DNA of 64,000 bases from Mycolicibacterium hippocampi (GTDB taxonomy: Bacteria > Actinomycetota > Actinomycetes > Mycobacteriales > Mycobacteriaceae), in contig NZ_BLLB01000002.1 of assembly GCF_010723735.1 (NCBI RefSeq), positions 1,426,001 through 1,490,000 of the forward strand, written 5' to 3'. The notes under the pieces are model-generated. The model was given only the letters and a program-made list of their open reading frames with translations. It was not told the DNA's origin and ran no database searches. The position numbers and the translations under genes are program-made. Below, piece after piece: positions 47,718 through 55,316 of the stretch (its first letter is position 1; each line of letters begins with the position of its first letter).

Positions 47718-48185
47718 TTGGTCGTACCGTCCACGTCGCCGGAGTCGCAGCAGGCCGCGGAGGAACTGGCGCTCGTCCTCACCAGCCACGGGCTGCAGCG
47801 GATGACCGCGCGCGTCCTGGCGACACTGCTGTTCACCGAGCAACCCAGTGTGACCATGGCCGAGCTCGCCGAGACGTTGCAGGCCAGTGCCGGATCGATC
47901 TCGGGGGCGCTGAAGATGCTCACCTCGGTCGGACTCGCCGAACGGGTGCCGGTCCCGGGAAGCAGACGCGAGCACTTCCGGCTTCCCAGCGATGCCTGGT
48001 CGGTGCTTTTCACCAGTAAGAACGAGACGATGCGCGCGATGCTGGAAGCGGCCGACGCGGGCTTCGAGGCCACCGACGACGGTGGCCTGGCCAGGGAGCG
48101 TCTCGCCGAGATGCGGGACTTCTACGGCTTTCTGATGGCCGAGATCCCGGCGCTGCTGGACCGCTGGCACCAGCAGCGGGGCTAG
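47718..48185 (+). CDS. MarR/GbsR-type transcriptional regulator
   Basis: A 155-aa winged-helix regulator (HGLQRMTARVLATLLFTEQPSVTMAELAETLQASAGSISGALKMLTSVGLAERVPVPGSRREHFRLPSDAW), with a C-terminal dimer helix. TTG at 47718 is chosen because AGGAGG lies eight bases upstream; the earlier TTG at 47685 has no such site and lies in the palindrome. Divergent from the ABC exporter, its likely target. Confidence 0.88.
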   Translation: MVVPSTSPESQQAAEELALVLTSHGLQRMTARVLATLLFTEQPSVTMAELAETLQASAGSISGALKMLTSVGLAERVPVPGSRREHFRLPSDAWSVLFTSKNETMRAMLEAADAGFEATDDGGLARERLAEMRDFYGFLMAEIPALLDRWHQQRG

Positions 48186-48189
48186 CCGC

Positions 48190-48795
48190 TCACGGCGGTA
48201 GCAGTCCGATCTGCCGGTACACCGACCGCAGATAGCGGCGCATCTCGTCGACGTCGGGTGGGTCGGGTTGCAGCACGCGGTAGGTCACCGCGCCCACCAT
48301 CATGTCGATGGCGACGTCGAAATCGACGTCCTCGGCGACAGTGCCCAGTTCGCGGGCCTGTGCGAGCAACGCCGCCGCCAGCTTGCGGCGCGGCAGGATG
48401 TAGCGCTGCCAGTAGGTGGCCATCAGCTGCGGATGGCTCACCGCCGAGCCGAACACCCGGGCCACCAGCGCGCGATACTGCACTGTGGTGACGGTGTCAG
48501 CCGCCCGGTCGATCGCGGCCTCCACCAGGGCATACGGTGACTCGGTGTCGATCGCTTCCTGGGACGCCCACCCTGCCTCGTCGACGAGCAGCGTCTCCAT
48601 CGCGGCGGCGATCAGCTCTTCCTTGTTGGCCCACCGCCGGTAGATCGTCGGCTTGCCCACGCCCGCGTTCTTGGCGATCCGCTCGATGCTGGCGCCCTCG
48701 ACCCCCCGCTCGATGAACAGCTCCAGTCCGGCGCGCAGAATCGCCATATCGGTGGCGCCGTCTCGGGGCCGTCCCCGGCCGGCCGGTGTCGTCAC
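48190..48795 (-). CDS. TetR-family transcriptional regulator (monooxygenase-linked)
   Basis: A 201-aa regulator. HTH at about 18-64 (MAILRAGLELFIERGVEGASIERIAKNAGVGKPTIYRRWANKEELIAAAM), then a TetR_C-type ligand domain (MATYWQRYILPRRKLAAALLAQARELG). GTG at 48795 overlaps the monooxygenase stop by 4 bp, so it is cotranscribed with the enzyme and probably represses its own operon at the 50315 palindrome. Confidence 0.92.
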   Translation of the reverse strand: MTTPAGRGRPRDGATDMAILRAGLELFIERGVEGASIERIAKNAGVGKPTIYRRWANKEELIAAAMETLLVDEAGWASQEAIDTESPYALVEAAIDRAADTVTTVQYRALVARVFGSAVSHPQLMATYWQRYILPRRKLAAALLAQARELGTVAEDVDFDVAIDMMVGAVTYRVLQPDPPDVDEMRRYLRSVYRQIGLLPP

Positions 48796-50303
48796 CGGGC
48801 CGTGCCGCTGGTGAAAGCCTCAGTGAGCCAACGGTTCAAACCCGAAGCCTGGCCGGTGTCGCCGCGCCACGCCAGGTGGCCGTCCGGGCGCACCAGCATC
48901 ACCTCGGCGCCCTGGTGGGTCAGGATCCCGACGCGCTCGCCGAGGTGGCCGTGGGCTACCTCGACGCACCGGGCCGCCGAGGTCGCGGCGGGCCGCAGCA
49001 GCGCCCACTGCCCACCCAACTCGCAGTGCAGCGTCGTCGTGGTGTCATCGTCTCTGCCGCAAGGCATGTCGGGAATCCGGTCCCCCGGGCGGGGCTTTCG
49101 TCCGGTACCCCCCAGCGGTCCCTTGCGGTAGCTCACCCACAGCTGGGAGGCGGTGTAGGTGAGCCAGCGCTGCACAGGTGCCGGACTGAAGATGCGCGGC
49201 GCGACGTGGTCGCGCAGGAACCGGCCGACCGGGTTGCGGGCGACGTTGACCCGGGTCACCGCGCTGGTGCCGCGCAGCACCCCGGTCGCCAGCGGTCGGC
49301 GTTCGGCTTCGTAGGTGTCGACGAGTGGGTCCCCGGCCTTGTCCTGCACCACGAGCGCGAGTTTGAAGGCCAGGTTCTCGGCATCACCGATGCCGGTCAG
49401 CATGCCCTGTCCGCCGAAGGGCGCATGCGCATGCGCGGCGTCCCCGGCGATGAGCACCCGCCCGCGACGATAGGTGGTGGCCAGTCTGCGGTGCACGGTG
49501 AACACCGAGAGCCACTCGGCGTCCCCGATATGGACCCGGCGCCCGGTCCGTTCCGGGACGACCTGCCGGATTCTGTCGAGAATGTCGCTCTCGCTGGGCT
49601 TGTCGTCGTATCCGGGGTCGTAGACGAACAGCCGCCACAGATCACCCCGGCCCTCGTCGTCGGGCATCGGCATCGCGCCGACGATCCCGTCGGGGTGCAC
49701 CCAGCCCGTGGTGCCGCCGCGGTCGATGTCCCAGTCCAGGTGCACATCGGCGAGCAGGAAGCGTTCGGAGAGCTTGACGCCCGGAAACTCGATGCCGGCC
49801 AGCTTGCGGGTGGTGCTCGAGGTGCCGTCGCAGCCGACGACCCAGCCCGCCCGGATCGGCGTTCCGTCCTGCAGTTCGGCCACCGCGTGGTCCTGCTCCT
49901 GGCGCAGTCCGGCCAGTCCGTTTCCCCAGTGGGGTACGGTGCCGAGTTCGGCGAGGCGGGCACGCAACGCGGCCTCCACCTTGGCCTGGGACACCACCAT
50001 CGGCGGCGCCGCGGTGTGCATCTTCGGGTCGCCGAACTCCAGCGTCATCAACGGGCGGTCGCCCAGGTAGTTGGTGATGCGCATGGCTCGCAGCGACTCG
50101 TCGGGCAGGGTTCCCAACGCGCCGATGCGGCCCAGCACCTCGGACCCGCGGGCGTGTAGGAAGTTGGCCCGCGAGGTGGTCGCCGGGCCGCGGGCGCGGT
50201 CGACGACCCGCACCGACACTCCATGCAGGCGCAGCGAGCACGCCAGCGTCAGCCCCGTCGGCCCCGCACCCACCACCAGCACCTCGACCTCATCCATGCC
50301 CAT
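48792..50303 (-). CDS. FAD-dependent aromatic-type monooxygenase
   Basis: A 503-aa PheA/TfdB/MhpA-family hydroxylase. FAD motif VLVVGAGPTGLTLACSLRLHGVSVRVVDR, DG motif AGWVVGCDGTSSTTRKLAGIEFPG, GD motif RVLIAGDAAHAHAPFGGQGMLTGIGDAENLAFKLALVV. The C-terminal ~110 residues are the thioredoxin-like domain of the class. ATG at 50303 or 50297. Family members hydroxylate phenols or related aromatics using NAD(P)H. Followed by its likely repressor. Confidence 0.93.
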   Translation of the reverse strand: MGMDEVEVLVVGAGPTGLTLACSLRLHGVSVRVVDRARGPATTSRANFLHARGSEVLGRIGALGTLPDESLRAMRITNYLGDRPLMTLEFGDPKMHTAAPPMVVSQAKVEAALRARLAELGTVPHWGNGLAGLRQEQDHAVAELQDGTPIRAGWVVGCDGTSSTTRKLAGIEFPGVKLSERFLLADVHLDWDIDRGGTTGWVHPDGIVGAMPMPDDEGRGDLWRLFVYDPGYDDKPSESDILDRIRQVVPERTGRRVHIGDAEWLSVFTVHRRLATTYRRGRVLIAGDAAHAHAPFGGQGMLTGIGDAENLAFKLALVVQDKAGDPLVDTYEAERRPLATGVLRGTSAVTRVNVARNPVGRFLRDHVAPRIFSPAPVQRWLTYTASQLWVSYRKGPLGGTGRKPRPGDRIPDMPCGRDDDTTTTLHCELGGQWALLRPAATSAARCVEVAHGHLGERVGILTHQGAEVMLVRPDGHLAWRGDTGQASGLNRWLTEAFTSGTAR

Positions 50304-50314
50304 ATATTAACGAA

Positions 50315-50324
50315 ACGGTTCCGT
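50315..50324 (-). promoter_or_regulatory. TetR operator ahead of the FAD monooxygenase
   Basis: ACGGTTCCGT is a near-perfect 10-bp palindrome inside AACGAAACGGTTCCGTAAAG, 12-21 bp before the monooxygenase ATG and beside the AT-rich TATATTAA. It has the ACGG..CCGT core of many TetR sites. It fits control by the cotranscribed TetR at 48190. Confidence 0.6.
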
Positions 50325-50336
50325 AAAGAAAAGACT

Positions 50337-50401
50337 CCGCCGGAACGGTGTTCCAGCAGGGCTTTTGCACGATAGAGCCTGCTGGAATACCGTTCCGGCG
50401 G
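50337..50401. repeat. REP-like palindrome, copy B
   Basis: 24-bp arms, left 50337-50360 (contains GGAACGGTGTTCCAGCAGG) and right 50378-50401 (contains CCTGCTGGAATACCGTTCC), with one mismatch and a 17-bp loop. It lies two bases past the stop of the crotonase gene and ahead of the monooxygenase promoter. Same family as copies A and C. Confidence 0.92.
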
Positions 50402-50403
50402 CG

Positions 50404-51303
50404 TCAGGGGTTGATCACATGGGACGGGTCGGGCCGCCGCTCGGGAGGTGCCTGGCTGTAGTCACCCCACGGGCCGTCCCGGCGTTCGACTGCGGCCCGC
50501 ACCCCCTCGGTTGCGGCGGCGTTGACGAACCGCTCGGCGTCGGGGGTGTTGCGCATCAGTCCGTCGAGGATCCCGCCGAGAGTCTGGGTCGACGCCAGCC
50601 CCATGTTCTCGTAGGCCTGGTTGACGATGAGTTTCTGCGCCTGCAACTGCGACAGCGGGATGCTCGCCAACCGGGCCGCGATCTCGGCCACGCGCTCCTC
50701 GAGCTGTTCGAAGGGCACCGACTCGTTGATGAGTTCGACTGCGGCGGCCTCCTTTCCGGTGAGCGGTTCACCGGTGAGCGAGTGCCACTTCACCTTCGCC
50801 AGGGACAGCCGGTACAGCCACATGCCGGTCAGGTAGGCGCCCCACATCCTGGCGTAGGGGGTGCCGATGACGGCGTCGTCGCTGGCGATCACCAGGTCGG
50901 CGCACAGCGCGTAGTCGCTGGCTCCGCCCACGCACCAGCCGTGCACCTGCGCGATCACCGGCTTGGAGGCCCGCCAGATCGCCATGAACTTCTGCGTGGG
51001 TCCGGTCTCCCGGGCGCTCACCATGGCGAAGTCCTTGCCCGGGTCCCACCGTCCGTCGGTGTTCATCGACTCGCCCCAGTGCTGGAATCCGCCACCGAAG
51101 TCGTATCCGCCCGAGAACGCCCGCCCGGCGCCTCGCAGCACGATGACCTTGACCGCCGGATCGCGTTCGGCGAGCCCGATCGCGGCTTCGATCTCGTCGG
51201 GCATCGGCGGGACGATGGTGTTGAGCTGCTCGGGACGGTTGAGCGTGATGGTCGCCACCGGTCCCTCGGCCTTGTAGAGCACGGTCTGGAAGTCTGTCGC
51301 CAC
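50404..51303 (-). CDS. crotonase (enoyl-CoA hydratase/isomerase) family protein
   Basis: A 299-aa crotonase. Oxyanion-hole elements in IVLRGAGRAFSGGYDFGGG and AQVHGWCVGGASDYALCADLVIA. At the first catalytic Glu position there is Asp (GGASDYALCAD), and at the second there is Tyr (VIGTPYARMWG), so it is unlikely to be a classical hydratase. GTG at 51303. Divergent from the TetR at 51394, which may repress it. Confidence 0.88.
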   Translation of the reverse strand: MATDFQTVLYKAEGPVATITLNRPEQLNTIVPPMPDEIEAAIGLAERDPAVKVIVLRGAGRAFSGGYDFGGGFQHWGESMNTDGRWDPGKDFAMVSARETGPTQKFMAIWRASKPVIAQVHGWCVGGASDYALCADLVIASDDAVIGTPYARMWGAYLTGMWLYRLSLAKVKWHSLTGEPLTGKEAAAVELINESVPFEQLEERVAEIAARLASIPLSQLQAQKLIVNQAYENMGLASTQTLGGILDGLMRNTPDAERFVNAAATEGVRAAVERRDGPWGDYSQAPPERRPDPSHVINP

Positions 51304-51361
51304 GGTTCAGTCCTACCGCTCGGCCCCCGGTGAGTCGAGCAGATCGGTGCGCGATGGTTGA

Positions 51362-51378
51362 CTAGAATTCAATTCTAG
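51362..51378. promoter_or_regulatory. perfect 17-bp palindrome between crotonase and tetR
   Basis: CTAGAATTCAATTCTAG is a perfect palindrome around a central C, followed directly by a second overlapping one (AATTCTAGAATT). It is markedly AT-rich against the background and lies 16 bp before the TetR ATG and 59 bp before the crotonase GTG. It is probably the operator of the TetR at 51394 and may overlap its -10 (TAGAAT). Confidence 0.75.
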
Positions 51379-51393
51379 AATTATCTTCCAGTC

Positions 51394-52008
51394 ATGGGGC
51401 GAACGGCGAGGCCCGACGACGCACGGCGGCGCGAGATCCTCGACGCCGCGCTGCAGGTGTTCCTCGAGGCGGGTGTCGAGGGCGCATCGGTCGAGGACGT
51501 CCGCCGCCGCTCGGGTGCGAGCGTGGGATCCCTGTACCACCGGTTCGGCAGCAAGGAAGGCCTCGCCGCCGCGGTGTACGTGGACGCCCTCGGCGACTAT
51601 CAGCGCGAGTTCACCGCCGCGCTGGACCGGGCGCGTGCCCCGGCAGAGGGGGTACGGTCCGCGGTCCGCACCCACCTGCGCTGGGTTCGGGATCACCCCG
51701 ACCGCGCCGAGTTCCTGTTCAACGTGGCCGGCTCCGGTGTGCGTCGGGCCGCTGGCTCGGACCTGCGCGAGCTCAACGCCGGGTTCTTCGGCCACGTCCA
51801 GGAATGGTTCCGCCGGGGGGCGGCGGCGGGACAGTTGCGGGCGCTGTCCATCGACGTGGTCTACGCGCTGTGGCTCGGTCCCAGCCAGGAACTGGCGCGG
51901 CTCTGGCTGGCGCGCGGCCGACGCGGGGCGTTGCGCACCGAATCGGCCGTGCTGGCCGACGCTGCGTGGCGGGCGTTGCGCCACGATCCGAACGAGGAGG
52001 ACACATGA
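51394..52008 (+). CDS. TetR-family transcriptional regulator (crotonase-linked)
   Basis: A 204-aa regulator. HTH about 12-58 (RREILDAALQVFLEAGVEGASVEDVRRRSGASVGSLYHRFGSKEGLAAAVYVDAL). It is cotranscribed with a crotonase (4-bp ATGA overlap) and divergent from another. No ribosome site is visible before the ATG; the leader between the palindrome and the ATG is only 15 bp. Probably senses an acyl-CoA or similar. Confidence 0.9.
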   Translation: MGRTARPDDARRREILDAALQVFLEAGVEGASVEDVRRRSGASVGSLYHRFGSKEGLAAAVYVDALGDYQREFTAALDRARAPAEGVRSAVRTHLRWVRDHPDRAEFLFNVAGSGVRRAAGSDLRELNAGFFGHVQEWFRRGAAAGQLRALSIDVVYALWLGPSQELARLWLARGRRGALRTESAVLADAAWRALRHDPNEEDT

Positions 52009-52853
52009 GCATCTACCAGGAGCTGCTCCGGCAGGGAAACGAGGCGACGGACAGCTTCGTCCGAGTCGTGCGCCGCGACCGATCCGCGGTCGTGACCCTC
52101 GACGAACCGGCACGGCTCAACGTGCTCAGCGCGCCGCTGGTCATCCAGACCAAGGCTGCGCTGGCCGAACTCGTCGCCGATCCCGAGATCCGCACGATCG
52201 TGCTCACCGGAGCCGGAAGGGGGTTCAGCGCGGGTGGCGACCTCGAAATGATGCGTCTCGCCGAGGAACGCCTCGGTGACGCGGAGGGCTCCACCGACAT
52301 CTGGCGGTGGATCCGGTACGAGTTCGGTGGCGTGGCAAGGCTGATCGCCCGCAGCGACACCGCATTCGTGGCGGCGATGAACGGGCCTGCGGCCGGAGTC
52401 GGACTCGCGTGGGCGTTGACGTGCGACGTCGTGATCGCGTCCGAGGACGCCCAGATCGTCCCGGCCTTCGGTCGGTTGGGACTCATACCCGAGGTCGGCA
52501 CCTCGTGGGCGCTGACCCGGCGTCTCGGCTACCAGGGTGCGTTCGCGTTCTTCGCCGGCGGCCTTCCGCTCGACGCACACCGCGCGCGAGAGCTGGGACT
52601 GGTGCAGGAGGTCGTCGCCCCGGATGATCTGATGGCAGCGGCCGACCGGTGGTGCGACCGGATCGCCGCGCTGCCGCCGCACGCACTGGCGATGGCCAAA
52701 CCCCTGTTGCGGCAGGCCGCGGACGCGACCTGGGACTCCACGATCACGATGGAGGAGTTCGCGGAGCCGAACTGCTTCACCACCGAGGCGTTCCAGCAGA
52801 CGGTCCGGACGATGGTCGCGGCCAGGCCCGGTTCGACTAGTGCCAGTTCTTGA
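52005..52853 (+). CDS. PaaG-like crotonase (enoyl-CoA isomerase type)
   Basis: A 282-aa crotonase. Oxyanion-hole parts TGAGRGFSAGGDLEMM and NGPAAGVGLAWALTCDVVIASEDA. Both classical hydratase glutamates are absent (Ala and Phe by alignment), but an acid remains in GLIPEVGTSWALTRRLGY, the place of the single catalytic Asp of PaaG-type isomerases. So a double-bond isomerase or epoxide-CoA isomerase is more likely than a hydratase. ATG at 52005 overlaps the TetR stop. Its 3' end overlaps the convergent anti-sigma gene by 17 bp. Confidence 0.88.
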   Translation: MSIYQELLRQGNEATDSFVRVVRRDRSAVVTLDEPARLNVLSAPLVIQTKAALAELVADPEIRTIVLTGAGRGFSAGGDLEMMRLAEERLGDAEGSTDIWRWIRYEFGGVARLIARSDTAFVAAMNGPAAGVGLAWALTCDVVIASEDAQIVPAFGRLGLIPEVGTSWALTRRLGYQGAFAFFAGGLPLDAHRARELGLVQEVVAPDDLMAAADRWCDRIAALPPHALAMAKPLLRQAADATWDSTITMEEFAEPNCFTTEAFQQTVRTMVAARPGSTSASS

Positions 52854-53076
52854 AAGCGTCGAGCAGCTTCCGGCGGAACCCCGGCTCGATCTCTTCGTCG
52901 CCGACCGCGCCGAGCGTCGCCACGGTCGACCGGAACTGCTGCAGGTAGCTCGCGCAGCCGTCACATTCGAGAAGGTGCTCGTCGAACCGGACCCGGGTGT
53001 CCGGATCCAGAGACCCGTCGAGATAGGCGGTGACCAGCTCGACGAGTTCGTCGCAGGCCATGTCTTCGTGGCTCAC
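52837..53076 (-). CDS. zinc-type anti-sigma factor
   Basis: A 79-aa soluble zf-HC2 protein with the ZAS motif HLLECDGC (HxxxCxxC) and an upstream Cys in MACDELVELVTAYLDG. No membrane helix, so it belongs to the RsrA/RshA-like cytosolic, often redox-sensing class. GTG at 53076 overlaps the sigma-factor stop in a GTGA arrangement. It presumably holds the neighbouring ECF sigma factor and releases it when zinc is lost or thiols are oxidised. Confidence 0.92.
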   Translation of the reverse strand: MSHEDMACDELVELVTAYLDGSLDPDTRVRFDEHLLECDGCASYLQQFRSTVATLGAVGDEEIEPGFRRKLLDAFKNWH

Positions 53077-53705
53077 ATCGCGTCCTTCAGATAGTCCTCG
53101 AGAACTTGTCTCACCGCAGCCCGACCGCGGTGCAGCAGCACGCGTTGGTTGGCGACGCTGATGTCGAGCAGCTTGCGCACGTCATCGGAGTCCATGTCGA
53201 GGACGTCGCGCAGGGTCACCACGACGCGCTGACGGTCGGGCAGTCCGTCCAGCGCGCGGCGGGTGACCTCCATCAACTCACCGCCAAGCGCTGAACCCTC
53301 GGGTGTTTCGGGGAACGGTGAGGGCATCTCCTCGGACTTCCAGTGGCCCGGCCACTGGTCGCCGGAGTCGCGGAAGCGGGACGGGTCGACGGTGCCGCCG
53401 GTGAACGCGGCGACCTGGGCGTCGAATTCCCTGCGGTCCCGCATGCCACGCTTCTTCGCGATGTTGATCATCACGGTGAACAACCAGGTGCGCAGCGACG
53501 ACCGACCCTCGAAGGTGTCGATGCCCTTCAGCAGCGCGATCCAGGCCTCCTGCACCACTTCCTCGGCGATCTCGCGGCTGGCTACGTACCCGCGTGCCAC
53601 CCGCAACATCGCGGGGGTGTGCAGGTCGACGAGCTTCGCGAAGGCCGACTCGTCGCGCGCCCGCAGCGCGGCGATCAGGTCGACCTCGTCAACAGATGTG
53701 GTCAT
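53073..53705 (-). CDS. ECF RNA polymerase sigma factor
   Basis: A 210-aa ECF sigma factor. Region 2 FAKLVDLHTPAMLRVARGYVASREIAEEVVQEAWIALLKGIDTFEGRSSLRTWLFTVMINIAKKRG; a linker of about 50 residues; region 4 LDGLPDRQRVVVTLRDVLDMDSDDVRKLLDISVANQRVLLHRGRAAVRQVLEDYL. Coupled to the zinc anti-sigma factor. Starts 22 bp after the DUF417 gene, so the DUF417 gene may be a target or cotranscribed. Confidence 0.94.
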   Translation of the reverse strand: MTTSVDEVDLIAALRARDESAFAKLVDLHTPAMLRVARGYVASREIAEEVVQEAWIALLKGIDTFEGRSSLRTWLFTVMINIAKKRGMRDRREFDAQVAAFTGGTVDPSRFRDSGDQWPGHWKSEEMPSPFPETPEGSALGGELMEVTRRALDGLPDRQRVVVTLRDVLDMDSDDVRKLLDISVANQRVLLHRGRAAVRQVLEDYLKDAM

Positions 53706-53727
53706 CTACGCGAGAGGGTAGTGCCGG

Positions 53728-54228
53728 TCAGCGCCGGGAACTGCGCAATGCGTCGGTCAGCGTCCATACCGCGACGCCCAGCAGTGCGACGTCCTTGATC
53801 AGGAACTGGCCCGTCGACGACAGAACGGGGAAGCCGCCCGCTGATGCCTCGAACACCCCGGGTGTGGTGAACAGGAAACTCAGCGTCGCGACGAACAGGC
53901 CGACGGCGACGACGCTGCCCGCCGTCGAGACCCTCGGCCACCACGGTTTGACGGCGATCAGCGCTGCGGCGCCCAGTTCCAGCACACCGAGCAACATCGA
54001 GAAGGTGCCGACGGAGAACACGTCGTACACCCAACTCATGAACGGGCTGTTGGAGACGAGCGGTGCGATGCCGTTGGCCTCGAACTCGGTGAACTTCAGC
54101 GCACCGATCCACGCGATGACGACGACGAGCCCGTAGCGGGCCAGCCCCCCACCGAGACGCTCCAGGGCTGGAGGACTGACTCGGTCGGTGGTGGGGTGGT
54201 GGGTGACATCTTTCGTGACGCCGGCCAT
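53728..54228 (-). CDS. DUF417 (RclC/YkgB-like) membrane protein
   Basis: A 166-aa protein with four helices (LVVVIAWIGALKFTEFEANGIAPLVSNSPFMSWVY, FSMLLGVLELGAAALIAV, SVVAVGLFVATLSFLFTTPGV, IKDVALLGVAVWTL). The motif KFTxFEAxGIxPLVSNSPF marks DUF417. In E. coli the family member RclC belongs to the reactive-chlorine resistance operon. Beside a redox-type ECF/ZAS pair this points to oxidative or hypochlorite stress (inference). Confidence 0.88.
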   Translation of the reverse strand: MAGVTKDVTHHPTTDRVSPPALERLGGGLARYGLVVVIAWIGALKFTEFEANGIAPLVSNSPFMSWVYDVFSVGTFSMLLGVLELGAAALIAVKPWWPRVSTAGSVVAVGLFVATLSFLFTTPGVFEASAGGFPVLSSTGQFLIKDVALLGVAVWTLTDALRSSRR

Positions 54229-54306
54229 GACACTCCTCTCGGACGCGGGCCCCGCTCTCAGACAGCGCGACCATCACCGGCGTAGTGTCCGCATTGACGG
54301 CGGGCG

Positions 54307-54627
54307 TTACATGCCCGGTGGTGGGTCGGGCTCCCGGTAGGGGGCGTAGGCCGACCGGATCTGCCCGCCGATCTTGATGTGCGGTGTGCGGAAGTACGCC
54401 CAGCCCGTCATCAGGATCACCGTCGCGGCGACGAACGCGACGGAACTCTGGATGTCGGGCAGGCCGCCGAGGAACAGCAGCAGTCCGCCGACGGCCGAGC
54501 CCGTCCAGTAGATCCGTCGTTTCACGGCGCGCTTGGGCAGCTGCGGTGTGGCCCGTCCCGGGACAACGGCGGCGAGCAGCAACGCCAGCGCGCCGGCGAT
54601 CAACAACACCTCAGACATCAGGGTCAC
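54307..54627 (-). CDS. small membrane protein
   Basis: A 106-aa protein with three helices (EVLLIAGALALLLAAVVPG, RIYWTGSAVGGLLLFLGGL, SSVAFVAATVILMTGWAYF) and a Pro-rich tail (YREPDPPPGM). GTG at 54627 overlaps the lipoprotein stop (GTGA); ATG at 54618 is an alternative. Cotranscribed with the lipoprotein and peptidase genes. Unknown function. Confidence 0.8.
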   Translation of the reverse strand: MTLMSEVLLIAGALALLLAAVVPGRATPQLPKRAVKRRIYWTGSAVGGLLLFLGGLPDIQSSVAFVAATVILMTGWAYFRTPHIKIGGQIRSAYAPYREPDPPPGM

Positions 54628-55316
54628 TCATCACGCAGCAGCAGCTGGAACCCGTCGACGATCTCCTGCGCGTCGTCGCGGTACTCCGGGTTGTCGTCGG
54701 TGGCGGCCTGGATCGTCAGTGTCGCCAGGTACGTCGTGGTCCCGTTGCTGGCGACGACGGCATGCATGATGATCGGGCGTTCCGGGGCCGGGCCCATCGC
54801 CGGGGCGATGTAATCGGTGGTCTCCGAGGGGAATCCGCAGGTGGTGTTGCTCTCGGTGTTGAGGTTGGACGCGCCCATCAGCTGGACCAGGTTGGACCGG
54901 TTCTCTTCGAACACGATCTCGGCGGGCTGGATGCCGCGCACCGATTCGAGGGTGACGACGGCGTTGGGGGCGAATCTGCCGGACGCCAGCCCCTTCGCGA
55001 CGATGGCGTAGCGGATGACCTGGCTGTCCATCAGGTCGTTGCGCTCCCAGCCGGACGGGATGGGGATGCGCAGTCGCGGTTCCCGGGTTCCCTTGGTCGG
55101 GATGTCGGCAAGGGGGGCGGAGACCTCCGCGCACTCACCGCCGTCGCCCGTCGCCGCCCGTCCGGAGCCGGCGGTCGTCACCGCGGTGCCCTGGATCTGC
55201 TGGGTGCAGCCGGTCAGCAGCAGCACCGCGGCCACGATCAGAGCGCATGCGCCGGAACGGTATTCCAGCAGGCCCCATCTCGGCGACTTGCTGCGTGGCT
55301 GCAATCTCGGCATCAT
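54624..55316 (-). CDS. LpqN/LpqT-like lipoprotein with repeat-derived signal n-region
   Basis: A 230-aa lipoprotein. The signal peptide has a hydrophobic core (ACALIVAAVLLL) and lipobox LTGC. The mature part (IPSGWERNDLMDSQVIRYAIVAKGLA, APNAVVTLESVRGIQP, ATLTIQAATDDNPEYRDDAQEIVDGFQLLL) resembles the LpqN/LpqT family. The n-region contains GLLEYRSG, encoded by half of a REP-like palindrome (copy C), so the element inserted into or created the signal peptide start. ATG at 55316 overlaps the peptidase stop. Confidence 0.87.
   Translation of the reverse strand: MMPRLQPRSKSPRWGLLEYRSGACALIVAAVLLLTGCTQQIQGTAVTTAGSGRAATGDGGECAEVSAPLADIPTKGTREPRLRIPIPSGWERNDLMDSQVIRYAIVAKGLASGRFAPNAVVTLESVRGIQPAEIVFEENRSNLVQLMGASNLNTESNTTCGFPSETTDYIAPAMGPAPERPIIMHAVVASNGTTTYLATLTIQAATDDNPEYRDDAQEIVDGFQLLLRDE
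55250..55273. repeat. REP-like palindrome, single arm (copy C)
   Basis: A single 24-bp arm, identical to the left arm of copy A (contains GGAACGGTATTCCAGCAGGC). No second arm is visible within 50 bp. It lies inside the lipoprotein gene, in frame, and encodes GLLEYRSG. Confidence 0.9.
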
